Origin: G963667675 sp963667675
GTDB taxonomy: Bacteria > Chloroflexota > Dehalococcoidia > Lucifugimonadales > UBA3495
Assembly (NCBI GenBank): GCA_963667675.1
Contig: OY763929.1
Location: 2,108,001-2,172,000 of the forward strand
Reading direction: 5' to 3'
DNA length: 64,000 nucleotides
In this document: in pieces, positions 43,154 to 51,934 of the stretch
Layout: the number at the start of each line of letters is the position of its first letter
Numbering within the stretch: position 1 is the stretch's first letter
Notes under the pieces: model-generated
Told to the model about the DNA's origin: nothing
The model's input: the letters and a program-made list of their open reading frames with translations, nothing else
The model's database searches: none
Position numbers and translations under genes: made by a program

Positions 43154-43310
43154 CTACTCCTCCCTCCGGCCCTGCCTTGTGATTCGGGCTCTTTGCGGCC
43201 CTGGCAACTGTTCGGGCTCCATGGGGCGCTCGGCGGGGCGACCACGCTGAGGCACGGTCTTACAACCTGGGACGAATCGGTCTGCCCCGCCATCCCCATT
43301 AATATACAAG
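42192..43310 (-). mobile_element. IS110-family element inserted in an intergenic repeat
   Basis: Boundaries come from comparison with intact repeat copies at 40,819-40,858 and 49,959-49,990. The repeat reads CCCTCAG up to 42,191 and resumes GACGAACGGACGGGCT from 43,311. The dinucleotide AG (CT on the element's coding strand) is present at both junctions (42,190-42,191 and 43,309-43,310), as expected for the IS110 core. The element is about 1.12 kb and has no terminal inverted repeats. A 157-nt non-coding end (43,154-43,310) precedes the transposase. Confidence 0.88.
43160..43294 (-). ncRNA. IS110 bridge RNA (target and donor guide loops)
   Basis: Read on the minus strand. Stem 1 pairs GGCGGGGC (43,291-43,284) plus GACC (43,282-43,279) with GGTC plus GCCCCGCC (43,243-43,232). 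Inside it, left guide TTCGTCC (43,276-43,270) equals the left flank up to the first core base. A small hairpin GGT/ACC follows, then right guide CCTCAG (43,252-43,247), which is complementary to core plus right flank CTGAGG. Stem 2 pairs GCCC (43,217-43,214) with GGGC (43,172-43,169). It contains left donor guide AACAGTTGC (43,212-43,204), equal to the element's right end plus core, and right donor guide ACAAG (43,180-43,176), complementary to CTTGT at its left end. This matches the known two-loop IS110 bridge-RNA plan. Confidence 0.8.
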
Positions 43311-43456
43311 GACGAACGGACGGGCTCTTCTCAGAGCGAATGGACGGGCTAGGCCCAGGGTGAACGGAGGGGGGTGGGGTGACGGGAGCGCCTTGACCCT
43401 CTCGTGAGTCCAGCCTAGAATGGGGTGTCAGGCAGACTCTATTCGGTGTTGCGGCG
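43311..43456. other. intergenic region upstream of ruvB
   Basis: Contains the right half of the split repeat (GACGAACGGACGGGCT), a second partly similar block (GAGCGAATGGACGGGCTAGG) and no gene. Confidence 0.5.
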
Positions 43457-43471
43457 GTGTTGAGAGAGCCT

Positions 43472-44500
43472 ATGACCGAACGCTTGGTGTCAGGGTTAGC
43501 CCAGGCGGAGGACTTGGACCAGTCGCTGCGCCCCAAGCGCATGAGCGACTTCGTGGGGCAAGGCCCTACCAAGGACAACCTGGGGATTGCCATAGAGGCG
43601 GCGAAAATCCGCGGCGAGCCCCTGGACCACGTAATCATCTACGGCCCCCCCGGCCTGGGCAAGACCACTTTAGCGCATATCATCGCCCAGGAGATGGGAG
43701 CGGGCATCAGGGTCACCTCCGGGCCGGCGGTGGAGCGGGCCGGCGACATGGCGGCCATCCTCACCAGCCTGCAGCACAGCGACATCCTGTTCATCGACGA
43801 GGTACACCGGCTGAACCGGGTGGTGGAGGAAGTGCTGTACTCGGCGATGGAGGACTTCTTCCTGTCGTGGATGGTGGGCAAGGGACTGGCGGCCCGCAGC
43901 CTGAACTTGCGCATCAAGCCCTTCACGCTGGTGGGAGCGACGACGCGGTATTCGATGATCAGCGCCCCGCTGCGGGACCGGTTCGGGTCGGTGTTCCGGC
44001 TGGAATACTACGGCGAAGAAGACATGAAGGTAATCGTGGAGCGGTCGGCGCGGATATTGGAATCGGACGTGGACCAAGAGGGCGTGGAGGAAATAGCGTC
44101 GCGGGCACGGGGCACGCCGCGCATAGCCAACCGGCTGCTGAAGCGGTCGCGGGACTACGCGCTGGTGAGAGCCGATAACCGGGTTACGGGCCCGGTGGCC
44201 AGGGAGGCGCTGGCACAGTTGAACGTGGACGAGCAGGGGCTGGACCAGTCGGACCACAAGCTGTTGGAAAGCATTATCGACAAGTTCGACGGCGGGCCGG
44301 TGGGGCTGGACACCCTGGCGGCCTCGATCAACGAGGACGCAGACACGATCATGGACGTGTGGGAGCCTTACCTGCTGCAACTGGGGTTTTTAGAGCGGAC
44401 TCCCCGGGGACGGGTGGCGACGCGCCGGGCGCACGAGTACCTGGGACGGCCTTACACTCGAGTGGAGGGCAAGGACCAGGGGCGGCTGTCGGGGTTTTGA
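43472..44500 (+). CDS. ruvB: Holliday junction branch-migration helicase RuvB
   Basis: AAA+ motor driving branch migration with RuvA. About 342 residues from ATG 43,472; GTG 43,457 and TTG 43,460 are alternative starts. Walker A is GPPGLGKTTLA, Walker B ILFIDEVHRL, and the sensor/arginine-finger region GATTRYSMISAPLRDRFG. The C-terminal winged helix ends LGRPYTR. ruvA and ruvC are not in the window. Confidence 0.95.
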   Translation: MTERLVSGLAQAEDLDQSLRPKRMSDFVGQGPTKDNLGIAIEAAKIRGEPLDHVIIYGPPGLGKTTLAHIIAQEMGAGIRVTSGPAVERAGDMAAILTSLQHSDILFIDEVHRLNRVVEEVLYSAMEDFFLSWMVGKGLAARSLNLRIKPFTLVGATTRYSMISAPLRDRFGSVFRLEYYGEEDMKVIVERSARILESDVDQEGVEEIASRARGTPRIANRLLKRSRDYALVRADNRVTGPVAREALAQLNVDEQGLDQSDHKLLESIIDKFDGGPVGLDTLAASINEDADTIMDVWEPYLLQLGFLERTPRGRVATRRAHEYLGRPYTRVEGKDQGRLSGF

Positions 44501-44539
44501 GGCGGCGGGGATAGCCGGTCTTGCGCGGCGTCGGACTTG

Positions 44540-44568
44540 TTGCTTGGCAATAGGCGAGAGGCTACAAT
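44540..44568 (+). promoter_or_regulatory. promoter of the cofG-H-D-C operon
   Basis: TTGCTT (44,540-44,545), 17-nt spacer, TACAAT (44,563-44,568). It lies just after ruvB and about 30 nt before the first possible cofG start. Confidence 0.55.
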
Positions 44569-44604
44569 AGTGCCGTCCGGCAGGCGAGGCCGGGCGAAGA
44601 CCCC

Positions 44605-45879
44605 TTGCAAGTCCCCACATTTAGTCCCCGGAAGAGTCGCGCAGATTTGAGTATTCAGGCATCTGGTCCGGCAACCATGGTTAGAGATGGCAGAGTTCCG
44701 TCTTTGGACGTGCTGCTGGATGCTGCTGCTCGCGGCGAGACGATAGAGGACGAGCAGGCCGTTGGTTTGCTGGAAGCCGGGAACGGGCGGTTGGCAGATT
44801 TGTGCGCTACCGCCGCGGCTTTGCGGGATAAGGGCAAGGGCAGGACGGTGACGTTTTCTCCCAAGGTGTTTGTGCCGCTTACTCGGCTTTGCCGGGACTT
44901 TTGCGGGTACTGCACGTTCCGGCAGGACCCGGCTGCTGCCGGGGACAGGCTGTTCATGACCCCGGAAGACGTGCTGGAGGTGGTTAGGGCCGGGGAGCGG
45001 CTGGGCTGCACGGAGGTGCTGTTTACACTGGGGGAGCGGCCGGAGCAGAGATACAGCGAGGCCAAGGAGTGGCTGCAGCACAGAGGCTACGCGACGACGC
45101 TGCAGTACCTGGCGGATATGTGCAAGCTGGTGACAGAGGAGACGTCGGCGCTGCCCCACGCGAATCCGGGCACTTTGAGCCGACGGGAGCTGGCGGCGTT
45201 GCAGCCGTACAACCCGTCAATGGGCCTGATGCTGGAAAGCGCCAGCGAGAGGCTCCACGGCGAGGGCGGGCCGCACGAGTTCGCTCCCAGCAAGCGGCCG
45301 CGGGTGCGGCTGCGGACGATAGAGCTGGCAGGGGAGTTGGGGATTCCGTTCACGACCGGTATTCTCATTGGCATAGGGGAGACGCGGCAGGAGCGGATAG
45401 ACTCTATCCTGGCCATCAGGCGACTGCACCGGGCCCATGGGCACGTTCAAGAGGTGATCATCCAGAACTTCCGGGCCAAGCCGGACACTCCCATGAGGGG
45501 CGTCGTTGATCCGGATTCGGCGGAATTGCTGTGGACGGTGGCCGTCGCCCGGCTGCTGCTGGGGCCGGAGATGAACGTGCAGGTGCCGCCGAACCTGAGC
45601 GCGGACGACTATGAGATTTACCTGGACGCCGGTATAAACGATTGGGGCGGGGTATCGCCGCTGACCATAGATTATGTAAACCCCGAGGCTCCATGGCCAG
45701 CGCTGGCAGAACTGCGGCGGAGGACGGAGGCGCGGGGGTTCGAGTTGCGGCCCAGGCTACCGGTCTATCCGGAGTTTATCGAGTGTTTGCCCCCGGAGTT
45801 GAAGGCGAAAGTTACCGCCGTGGGTGACGGCGATGGTTATGTCCAGGGAGGAATGCAGAGATATGCCGGCGAGCGCTGA
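44605..45879 (+). CDS. cofG: 7,8-didemethyl-8-hydroxy-5-deazariboflavin synthase, CofG subunit
   Basis: Radical-SAM half of FO synthase, the chromophore of F420. It is 424 residues from TTG 44,605 (TTG 44,647 is another candidate). The 4Fe-4S motif CxxxCxxC is C96, C100 and C103 in PLTRLCRDFCGYCTF, the CofG type. GILIGIGETRQERI and IQNFRAKPDTPM are family segments. The 3' end overlaps the open frame of cofH. Confidence 0.92.
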   Translation: MQVPTFSPRKSRADLSIQASGPATMVRDGRVPSLDVLLDAAARGETIEDEQAVGLLEAGNGRLADLCATAAALRDKGKGRTVTFSPKVFVPLTRLCRDFCGYCTFRQDPAAAGDRLFMTPEDVLEVVRAGERLGCTEVLFTLGERPEQRYSEAKEWLQHRGYATTLQYLADMCKLVTEETSALPHANPGTLSRRELAALQPYNPSMGLMLESASERLHGEGGPHEFAPSKRPRVRLRTIELAGELGIPFTTGILIGIGETRQERIDSILAIRRLHRAHGHVQEVIIQNFRAKPDTPMRGVVDPDSAELLWTVAVARLLLGPEMNVQVPPNLSADDYEIYLDAGINDWGGVSPLTIDYVNPEAPWPALAELRRRTEARGFELRPRLPVYPEFIECLPPELKAKVTAVGDGDGYVQGGMQRYAGER

Positions 45880-47197
45880 CCAGCGTCACGACGCTGTCGA
45901 CATAGCGGCCCTGGTATCGGCTGTGACCCCCCAAGTGGGGGGGATACTGGGCGCGGCGTTGGCAGGTGAGGACATCTCCGCCGAGGACGCCGCCGTCTTG
46001 TTCGAGACGTCGGGGCTGGAATACCAGGCGGTGATACTGGCGGCGGACGAGCTGCGCCGGCGGACGGTGGGCGACGTGGTCACCTACGTGGTGAACCGCA
46101 ACATCAACTTCACCAACGTGTGCATCAAGCGCTGCGGCTTCTGCGCCTTCAGCCGGGACTTCCGCGAGGAGCAAGGGTACTTCCTGCCGGAAGAGGAGAT
46201 AGTCCGGCGGGCTAAAGAGGCGTGGGACTACGGCGCGACTGAAGTGTGCATCCAGGCCGGGCTGCCTCCGCAGATGGAAGGCGACCTGTACATCCGGCTG
46301 TGCGCCGCGATCAAGAATGAGTTGCCGGACATGCACATTCACGGCTTTTCGCCGGAGGAGGTGCTGTACGGGTCGGTGCGGTCCAAGTGCAGCATCAGGG
46401 AGTACTTGGAGGCGTTGAAGTCGGCGGGCGTGGGCAGTTTGCCGGGAACGTCGGCGGAGATACTGGACCAGGAGATGCGGGACCGGATCTCGCCGGGGCG
46501 GATACGGGTGGACCAGTGGACGGAGGTAATCACCACGGCCCACGAGTTGGGGATTCCCACCACGTCCACGGTGATGTTCGGGCACCTGGAGACCAACGAG
46601 CAGATTGCCCGGCATATTGGATTGATACGGGACATACAGCAGCAGACCGGGGGGATCACCGAGTTCGTTCCGCTGTCGTTCGTGAGCTCGGAAGCTCCGA
46701 TGTTCCTGAAGGGACTGGTGGAGGGAGTTAGGTCCGGCCCGTCGGGGATGGACGTGGTGAAGGTGCACGCCATCGCCCGGATCATGTTGAACAACTGGAT
46801 TCCCAACATCCAGGCGTCGTGGGTCAAGGAAGGCTCGCGAATGTCGCAACTGTTGCTGACGGCAGGAGTGAACGACCTGGGGGGGACGCTAATCAACGAG
46901 TCGATATCGACGTCGGCGGGGGCGCAGCACGGCCAGCTGATGCGGCCTGGGGAGTTCCGGCAGATGATCCGGCAGGCGGGGCGGATTCCGGCAGAGCGGT
47001 ACACCACGTACGCGACCAGGCGACTGTTCAGCAACGCCGACGAGGAGCTGGACCCGCTGGATCTGGTGGGCGAGAACGTGGAGGAGTTGTTCGGCTCGTA
47101 TGACCGGCTGGTCAAGCTGGACACGTTCCGTTTCCGGCACCCGAAGCACTCCCGGGAAGCAGACCGGCAGGCCGCCGCTTCCGCGGGCGGCGACTAG
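45863..47197 (+). CDS. cofH: 5-amino-6-(D-ribitylamino)uracil-tyrosine 4-hydroxyphenyl transferase CofH
   Basis: Second radical-SAM half of FO synthase. About 444 residues from ATG 45,863 (AGGGAGG 11 nt upstream; earlier ATGs in frame overlap cofG more). CxxxCxxC is C87, C91 and C94 in NINFTNVCIKRCGFCAF. VCIQAGLPPQMEGD and HIHGFSPEEV are typical of CofH rather than MqnC or MqnE. Separate cofG and cofH genes are the archaeal-like arrangement, in contrast to the fused fbiC of actinobacteria. Confidence 0.92.
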   Translation: MPASADQRHDAVDIAALVSAVTPQVGGILGAALAGEDISAEDAAVLFETSGLEYQAVILAADELRRRTVGDVVTYVVNRNINFTNVCIKRCGFCAFSRDFREEQGYFLPEEEIVRRAKEAWDYGATEVCIQAGLPPQMEGDLYIRLCAAIKNELPDMHIHGFSPEEVLYGSVRSKCSIREYLEALKSAGVGSLPGTSAEILDQEMRDRISPGRIRVDQWTEVITTAHELGIPTTSTVMFGHLETNEQIARHIGLIRDIQQQTGGITEFVPLSFVSSEAPMFLKGLVEGVRSGPSGMDVVKVHAIARIMLNNWIPNIQASWVKEGSRMSQLLLTAGVNDLGGTLINESISTSAGAQHGQLMRPGEFRQMIRQAGRIPAERYTTYATRRLFSNADEELDPLDLVGENVEELFGSYDRLVKLDTFRFRHPKHSREADRQAAASAGGD

Positions 47198-47221
47198 GCC
47201 TGGGGCAAGGGCGTCGATTTA

Positions 47222-48163
47222 TTGAAGCCCGGCGGTAAAGTCCTGGCCCTGGCCGGGGGCGTGGGCGGGGCCAAGCTGGCCCTGGGGCTGTCCCGGGTGC
47301 TTCCTCCCGAACAACTGGTGATTTGCGTCAACACCGGCGACGACGATTGCTTCCACGGGCTGCACGTTTCCCCGGACCTGGACACGGTGATGTACACCCT
47401 GGCGGGCCTGTCGGAGCCGACAGGCGGCTGGGGCTTGGCGGGGGATACGTTCGGCGGGCTGGAGATGCTGGGGCTATACGGGGCGGAGACCTGGTTCAAC
47501 CTGGGAGACCGGGACTTGGCGACGCACATCCGGCGCACGCAGTTGCTGCGGCAGGGGGCAACGCTGTCGGAAGTCACCGATCATCTTGCCCGCCGCCTGG
47601 GAGTGGCCCATAGCATTGTCCCAATGAGCGACGACCCGGTGCGGACTGTGCTGGACACGGACCAGGGCAGAATGTCCATGCAGCAGTACTTCGTGCAGCG
47701 GCGGGCGGAACCTGCGGCGCTGAGGATCCGGTACGAGGGGGCGCAGGAGGCCCGGGTTGCTCCCGCGATGGCGGAGGCCCTGGACAAGGCTTCGCTTATC
47801 GTTTTGTGCCCGTCCAATCCCTATCTGAGCATCGGGCCGATACTGGCGGTTTCGGGGATGCGAGAGCGGCTGGAGGGCGCGTCGGTCCACCGGGTGGCGG
47901 TCAGCCCGATTGTCGGAGGAGCGGCGGTGAAGGGACCTACGGCCAAGATCATGGCCGAGCTGGGAGGCAAGGTGTCCTGCGTCGGTGCGGCGAGCCAGTA
48001 CCGGGGCATCTGCGACACTTTCGTCATCGACGAGGTCGATGCCCACCTGGGGCCGGGAATTGCAGGGCTGGGTATGAAACCGGCGGCAACATCGATTATC
48101 ATGAACACCGACGAAGACAAGGCCGCGCTGGCCAGGGTGATTTTGGAAATGGGGGACGGTTAG
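47222..48163 (+). CDS. cofD: 2-phospho-L-lactate transferase CofD
   Basis: Joins FO to the phospholactyl (or related) moiety. It is 313 residues from TTG 47,222. The start LALAGGVGGAKLALGLSRVL is the nucleotide-binding loop. VNTGDDDCFHGLHVSPDLDTVMYTL is the CofD hallmark, and GPTAKIMAELG is at the C-terminal side. It follows cofH by 24 nt. Confidence 0.94.
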   Translation: MKPGGKVLALAGGVGGAKLALGLSRVLPPEQLVICVNTGDDDCFHGLHVSPDLDTVMYTLAGLSEPTGGWGLAGDTFGGLEMLGLYGAETWFNLGDRDLATHIRRTQLLRQGATLSEVTDHLARRLGVAHSIVPMSDDPVRTVLDTDQGRMSMQQYFVQRRAEPAALRIRYEGAQEARVAPAMAEALDKASLIVLCPSNPYLSIGPILAVSGMRERLEGASVHRVAVSPIVGGAAVKGPTAKIMAELGGKVSCVGAASQYRGICDTFVIDEVDAHLGPGIAGLGMKPAATSIIMNTDEDKAALARVILEMGDG

Positions 48164-48167
48164 CCAG

Positions 48168-48824
48168 ATGGAGGAGAAAACCCCGGGCGTCATTGCGGTC
48201 ATTCCGATGAAGCCGCTGACGGACAGCAAGAGCCGCTTGGCCGATAGCCTTACTCCAGAACAACGGGGAGACCTGGCCATCGGGATGCTGCGGAGGGTGT
48301 TCCTGGCACTTCAGGCCGCCTCGGTGGAGGGGCTATGGGTGGTGGGAGGCGACAAGCGAGTGGAGAACATGACCAAGAACGCGGGGGGCATCTGGCTGGA
48401 GGAACTGGGCCGGGACCTGAACGACACGGTTACCAAGGCTTTCGAGCGGGTGTTCAAAGAAGGGAACTCGGCCCTGTACCTGGCGGGGGACCTGCCGTTC
48501 CTGAAGGCCGCGGACGTACACAGCCTGCTACAGGCGTCCCGGCGGCACAACCACATAAGCCTGGCCCCGGCGCGGCAGAACGGGGGGACCAACGCCATCT
48601 TCGTGCCTGCGGGGGTGCCGTTCACGCCGGAACTGGGCGCCAACAGCTTCATCAAGCACCTGGGGCAGGCGGCAAAGCTGGGGGTGTCGGTGGCGATGTG
48701 CTACAGTCCGGGGACGGGGTTCGACCTGGACACCGCGGCGGACCTGGAGACCTACGAGAGGATGGAGCCGGGCTTCTTGGACCGGCTTACGATGGGGGTG
48801 GCAGCCCGGCCTCCTAAGGAATAA
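48168..48824 (+). CDS. cofC: 2-phospho-L-lactate guanylyltransferase CofC
   Basis: Activates phospholactate (or phosphoenolpyruvate) with GTP for CofD. It is 218 residues, a nucleotidyltransferase fold. AVIPMKPLTDSKSRLAD is the GTP-binding N-terminus, LYLAGDLPFL the metal-binding strand and NGGTNAIFV the base-recognition loop. Its ATG is 4 nt after the cofD stop. Confidence 0.92.
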   Translation: MEEKTPGVIAVIPMKPLTDSKSRLADSLTPEQRGDLAIGMLRRVFLALQAASVEGLWVVGGDKRVENMTKNAGGIWLEELGRDLNDTVTKAFERVFKEGNSALYLAGDLPFLKAADVHSLLQASRRHNHISLAPARQNGGTNAIFVPAGVPFTPELGANSFIKHLGQAAKLGVSVAMCYSPGTGFDLDTAADLETYERMEPGFLDRLTMGVAARPPKE

Positions 48825-48853
48825 TTGCGGCGCCGGGGCTAGCGCCGGCGCCA

Positions 48854-49828
48854 ATGAAGGTGAGCGTGGCCCGAGAAAAAGTAAAAGTGGGTATCTTGCT
48901 GCCCACCCGGGGCATCCTGCTGAAGCCCCGCCCGGTGCTGGACGCCAAGCTGCTGATGCGGCTGGCGCGGCAGGTGGAGGCAGCGGGGCTGGACTCGGTG
49001 TGGGTGGGCGACAGCCTGACGGCCAAGCCAAGGCTGGAAGCGATGGCCATTCTGTCAGCCCTGGCGGCGTGCACGGAGAGGGTTCGGCTGGGGACGGCGG
49101 TGCTGCTGGCCGGCTTGCGGCATCCGGTACTGCTGGCGCAGGCCATGGCCACGGTGGACATGATCTCTGACGGCAGATTGGTTATCGGCGCCGGCGTCGG
49201 CGGAGCGTTCAACGACGAGCAGTTGCAAGAGTGGTATGCAGCGGGCGTCGACCCCAAGCGCCGGGCTGGGCGTTTCGAGGAAGTGCTGGAGATAGTGCAG
49301 CAGTTGGGCCAGGGCGAGCCGGTGACCTACACGGGAAAGCACTTTGTTCTGGACCAGGTGCGGATGCAGCCCCGGACGGTGCAGCCGGATGGAGTGCCGG
49401 TGCTGCTGGCGACCCACTGGCGGGCGCAGAAGGAGCAGCAACTACGGCGGGCGGCGCGGCTGGGGAGCGGCCTGATGTCGATTACGGACTCGCCGGAGGA
49501 GTTCCGGGAGCTGGTGCAGCGGACGGGGGAGATGGTTTCCGCCCTGGGGCGGGACGCAAATAAGTTCGAGAACGCCTATTACATGACGGTGAACGTGAAC
49601 CGGGACGTTGGCAAGGCCGAGGCGGAGGCCGATGAGTTCCTGACCGGGTACTACGGAGTGAACCACTGGGGAGACCGGTGGGGGCCCTTTGGAGAGGCGG
49701 AGCGGATAAAAGAGCGGATGGCCGAGTACGCGGAGGCGGGGGCGGATACATTGGTTGTGAGGTTTGCGTCGTTCGAGCCGGAGGCGCAGTTGGAGGTTTT
49801 TTTGGAGGAGGTGGCGGAGGGGTTTTAG
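48854..49828 (+). CDS. LLM-class F420-dependent oxidoreductase
   Basis: Luciferase-like (bacterial luciferase fold) oxidoreductase, 324 residues. LLPTRGILLKPRP, LDSVWVGDSL, LGTAVLLAGLRHPVLLAQAMATVD and VIGAGVGG are typical of F420-dependent members. Position directly after cofC argues for F420 rather than FMN. The substrate is unknown. Confidence 0.85.
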   Translation: MKVSVAREKVKVGILLPTRGILLKPRPVLDAKLLMRLARQVEAAGLDSVWVGDSLTAKPRLEAMAILSALAACTERVRLGTAVLLAGLRHPVLLAQAMATVDMISDGRLVIGAGVGGAFNDEQLQEWYAAGVDPKRRAGRFEEVLEIVQQLGQGEPVTYTGKHFVLDQVRMQPRTVQPDGVPVLLATHWRAQKEQQLRRAARLGSGLMSITDSPEEFRELVQRTGEMVSALGRDANKFENAYYMTVNVNRDVGKAEAEADEFLTGYYGVNHWGDRWGPFGEAERIKERMAEYAEAGADTLVVRFASFEPEAQLEVFLEEVAEGF

Positions 49829-49864
49829 ATCCGCGGGTCGGTTGGACGATCCGAACGGCGGTTA

Positions 49865-49990
49865 GGGCAGGGGATTCTGGATTCCGGCTCGGGGGCCGGA
49901 ATGACGGGTTGGGGGGCTGGGGGATGGTAAGCGGAATTGGAGCTTGGTTGCGGCGCGTTCGCCCTTCGATTTCCCTCAGGACGAACGAGT
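49865..49990. repeat. intergenic repeats before fabI
   Basis: GGATTCCGGCTCGGGGGCCG with flanking palindrome arms ATTCTGG...ATGACGGG (49,865-49,909), then an intact CGATTTCCCTCAGGACGAACG repeat (49,959-49,990), a possible unoccupied IS110 target. Confidence 0.65.
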
Positions 49991-50046
49991 GGATGGGGGC
50001 CGGGGTGATGGTTAGTAGAGGGTTTTGAACCTGGGGAGGCTAGAGA

Positions 50047-50820
50047 TTGTATCCGATAGACCTGCAGGGGAAGAACGGCGTTGTGTTGGGGGTGGCCAAT
50101 GACCGGAGCATTGCATGGGCGGTGGCCCGGCTGCTGGGTGAGGCGGGGGCGCGCCTGGCGTTGACTTACCAGGGCGACCGGTTGAAGGACCGGGTGACGC
50201 GGCTGGCGGAGTCGCTGCCAGGTGCGGTGACCATGCCCTGCGACGCGACGGATGACGGGCAAATCGCAGAGTTGTTCGATTCTCTCAAGAGTGAATTCGA
50301 GAGCCTTTCGTTCTTGGTGCACAGCATCGCCTTCGCCAACCGGGAGGACCTGACGGGGAATTTTTCCGAAACGGGCCGCGAGGGGTTCCGGCTGGCGCTG
50401 GAAGTCAGCGCATACTCGCTAATACCATTGGTGCGCCACGCTGCGCCGTTGATGGCTGACGGCGGGAGCGTGGTGACCATGACGTTCCAGGCGTCGCAGC
50501 GGGTGTACCCCGGCTATAACGTGATGGGCACGGCCAAGGCGGCCCTGGAGCACGAGGTACGGCAACTGGCGGCGGAGTTCGGGGAGCAGGGAATCCGCCT
50601 GAACGCGATATCGGCGGGCCCGGTGGAGACGCTGGCGGCGAGGGGCATCAGCGGGTTCAGCGACATGCGGCGAACCCACGCCGAGAAGGCGGCGATGAAG
50701 CGCAACATCACGGCGGAGGAAGTGGCTAAGTCGGCGCTGTTCCTGTGCAGCGACCTGTCCAGCGGGATAACGGGGTCGGTGATTCCGGTGGACGCCGGGT
50801 ATCACATCATGGCAGTGTGA
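50047..50820 (+). CDS. fabI: enoyl-ACP reductase FabI
   Basis: NADH-dependent last step of fatty-acid elongation, 257 residues from TTG 50,047. GVANDRSIAWAVAR is the cofactor loop. The catalytic Tyr157 and Lys164 are in YNVMGTAKAALE. The second tyrosine seen in E. coli FabI appears as Phe147. It ends with SGITGSVIPVDAGYHI, typical of FabI. Confidence 0.92.
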   Translation: MYPIDLQGKNGVVLGVANDRSIAWAVARLLGEAGARLALTYQGDRLKDRVTRLAESLPGAVTMPCDATDDGQIAELFDSLKSEFESLSFLVHSIAFANREDLTGNFSETGREGFRLALEVSAYSLIPLVRHAAPLMADGGSVVTMTFQASQRVYPGYNVMGTAKAALEHEVRQLAAEFGEQGIRLNAISAGPVETLAARGISGFSDMRRTHAEKAAMKRNITAEEVAKSALFLCSDLSSGITGSVIPVDAGYHIMAV

Positions 50821-50829
50821 CGGGGGGCA

Positions 50830-51934
50830 CTAGCGTTGAGAAGGGTGAGGATCTTTCAAGTCTAACAGCCGCCGCCTTATCTCAATGGGAGACCCGGCGA
50901 GGTCAACGGTCGCGAACCGAATAGGGTGTCCCTGGATTATCACAGCCTCATCAACCATCTCACCGACTGAGGGGTATAGCAGGACGCCGGACGCGTTGGT
51001 TGCAAGTGGGCTGCTGTCGCTTTCCTGAGAGCGCAAGTAGGCATAAATCTGGTAAATGTACGCGCTCCGCAAAGATTCTACCCGATACTGACCGGAAGTC
51101 AGAACAGCAGTAAATTTCGTGTCAATAACAATGCGGCGGCCCAGATCGGGGCGCTCCAACACAACATCAGTCTTCATCGATGGGAGTATGGCCTCGATGC
51201 GGGGAGTAGCGTTGTCTCGCGGCCAATGGATCGTTTTCCCAGGATGTACGGTCCAACCACATTGGGATAGCGTCACTGAGTAGAATCCTGCCACTGCCTT
51301 CTCAAACAGCACCCGCAACCATTCTATTTCTCGGAATGGCCTAGTTATGGCTGTATTCCCTAGCTCCTCGTTGGGCAAGGCCAATTCGAAGGCTAATCGC
51401 GCCGCAGCCACCATCAGGCGGTCGTTGGCATCGAAACGGCCGAAAGTATCTACCGAGACATCGGTCCGTGGTGGCTTCTCACTTTTTACTCCCAATCGCT
51501 CTAACCGAGCAGACAAGGAACGGCAGCGACGGGCCAGTTCCCAGCGCCCTACGATACCTGCCAGATTTGTCAACGCTGCTCTGACGAGGCGATTGCGAGG
51601 TATGTCAATGGTAACTTCATCGAACCGGCATGCTACCTTGCCTCGTTCAAGTAATTGACGGGTTTCAGTATACCGAAGGTCTATCCGGCCCCCGGACGCG
51701 GTTGAGCACAGCCTTGCGCGTCTGCCATCCCAAACTCAGATTTCTCTGTAGGCGCCGCTCCACCTCAGATGCAAGAATCTCCGCCACCAAGTCGGGAATA
51801 TCGTCGGGGTTCTCCTCAAGGGCAACACGGGAGCTATCGTCAATGCGGCGGAACAGATCTGAGGCGTACAACAACAGCAACCAGATGTTGCGGACAGGAA
51901 TCCGATGCCGCCCGGAAATGACCGTTGGAGTCAA
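50830..51934 (-). pseudogene. mcrC: McrC, frameshifted
   Basis: Nuclease partner of McrB. The N-terminal 89 residues (51,934-51,665) carry HRIPVRNIWLLLLYASDLF, the McrC start. The frame then stops. One base less in the C5 tract at 51,689-51,693 would continue RVRGRIDLRYTETRQLLERG, a McrC-like sequence, into the downstream frame (to 50,830). That frame contains RPDLGRRIVIDTKF, the PD-(D/E)xK nuclease core. So a single-base insertion, a sequencing error or a phase-variable tract separates two halves of one gene. The TTG start directly follows the mcrB stop (TAATTG). Confidence 0.85.
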
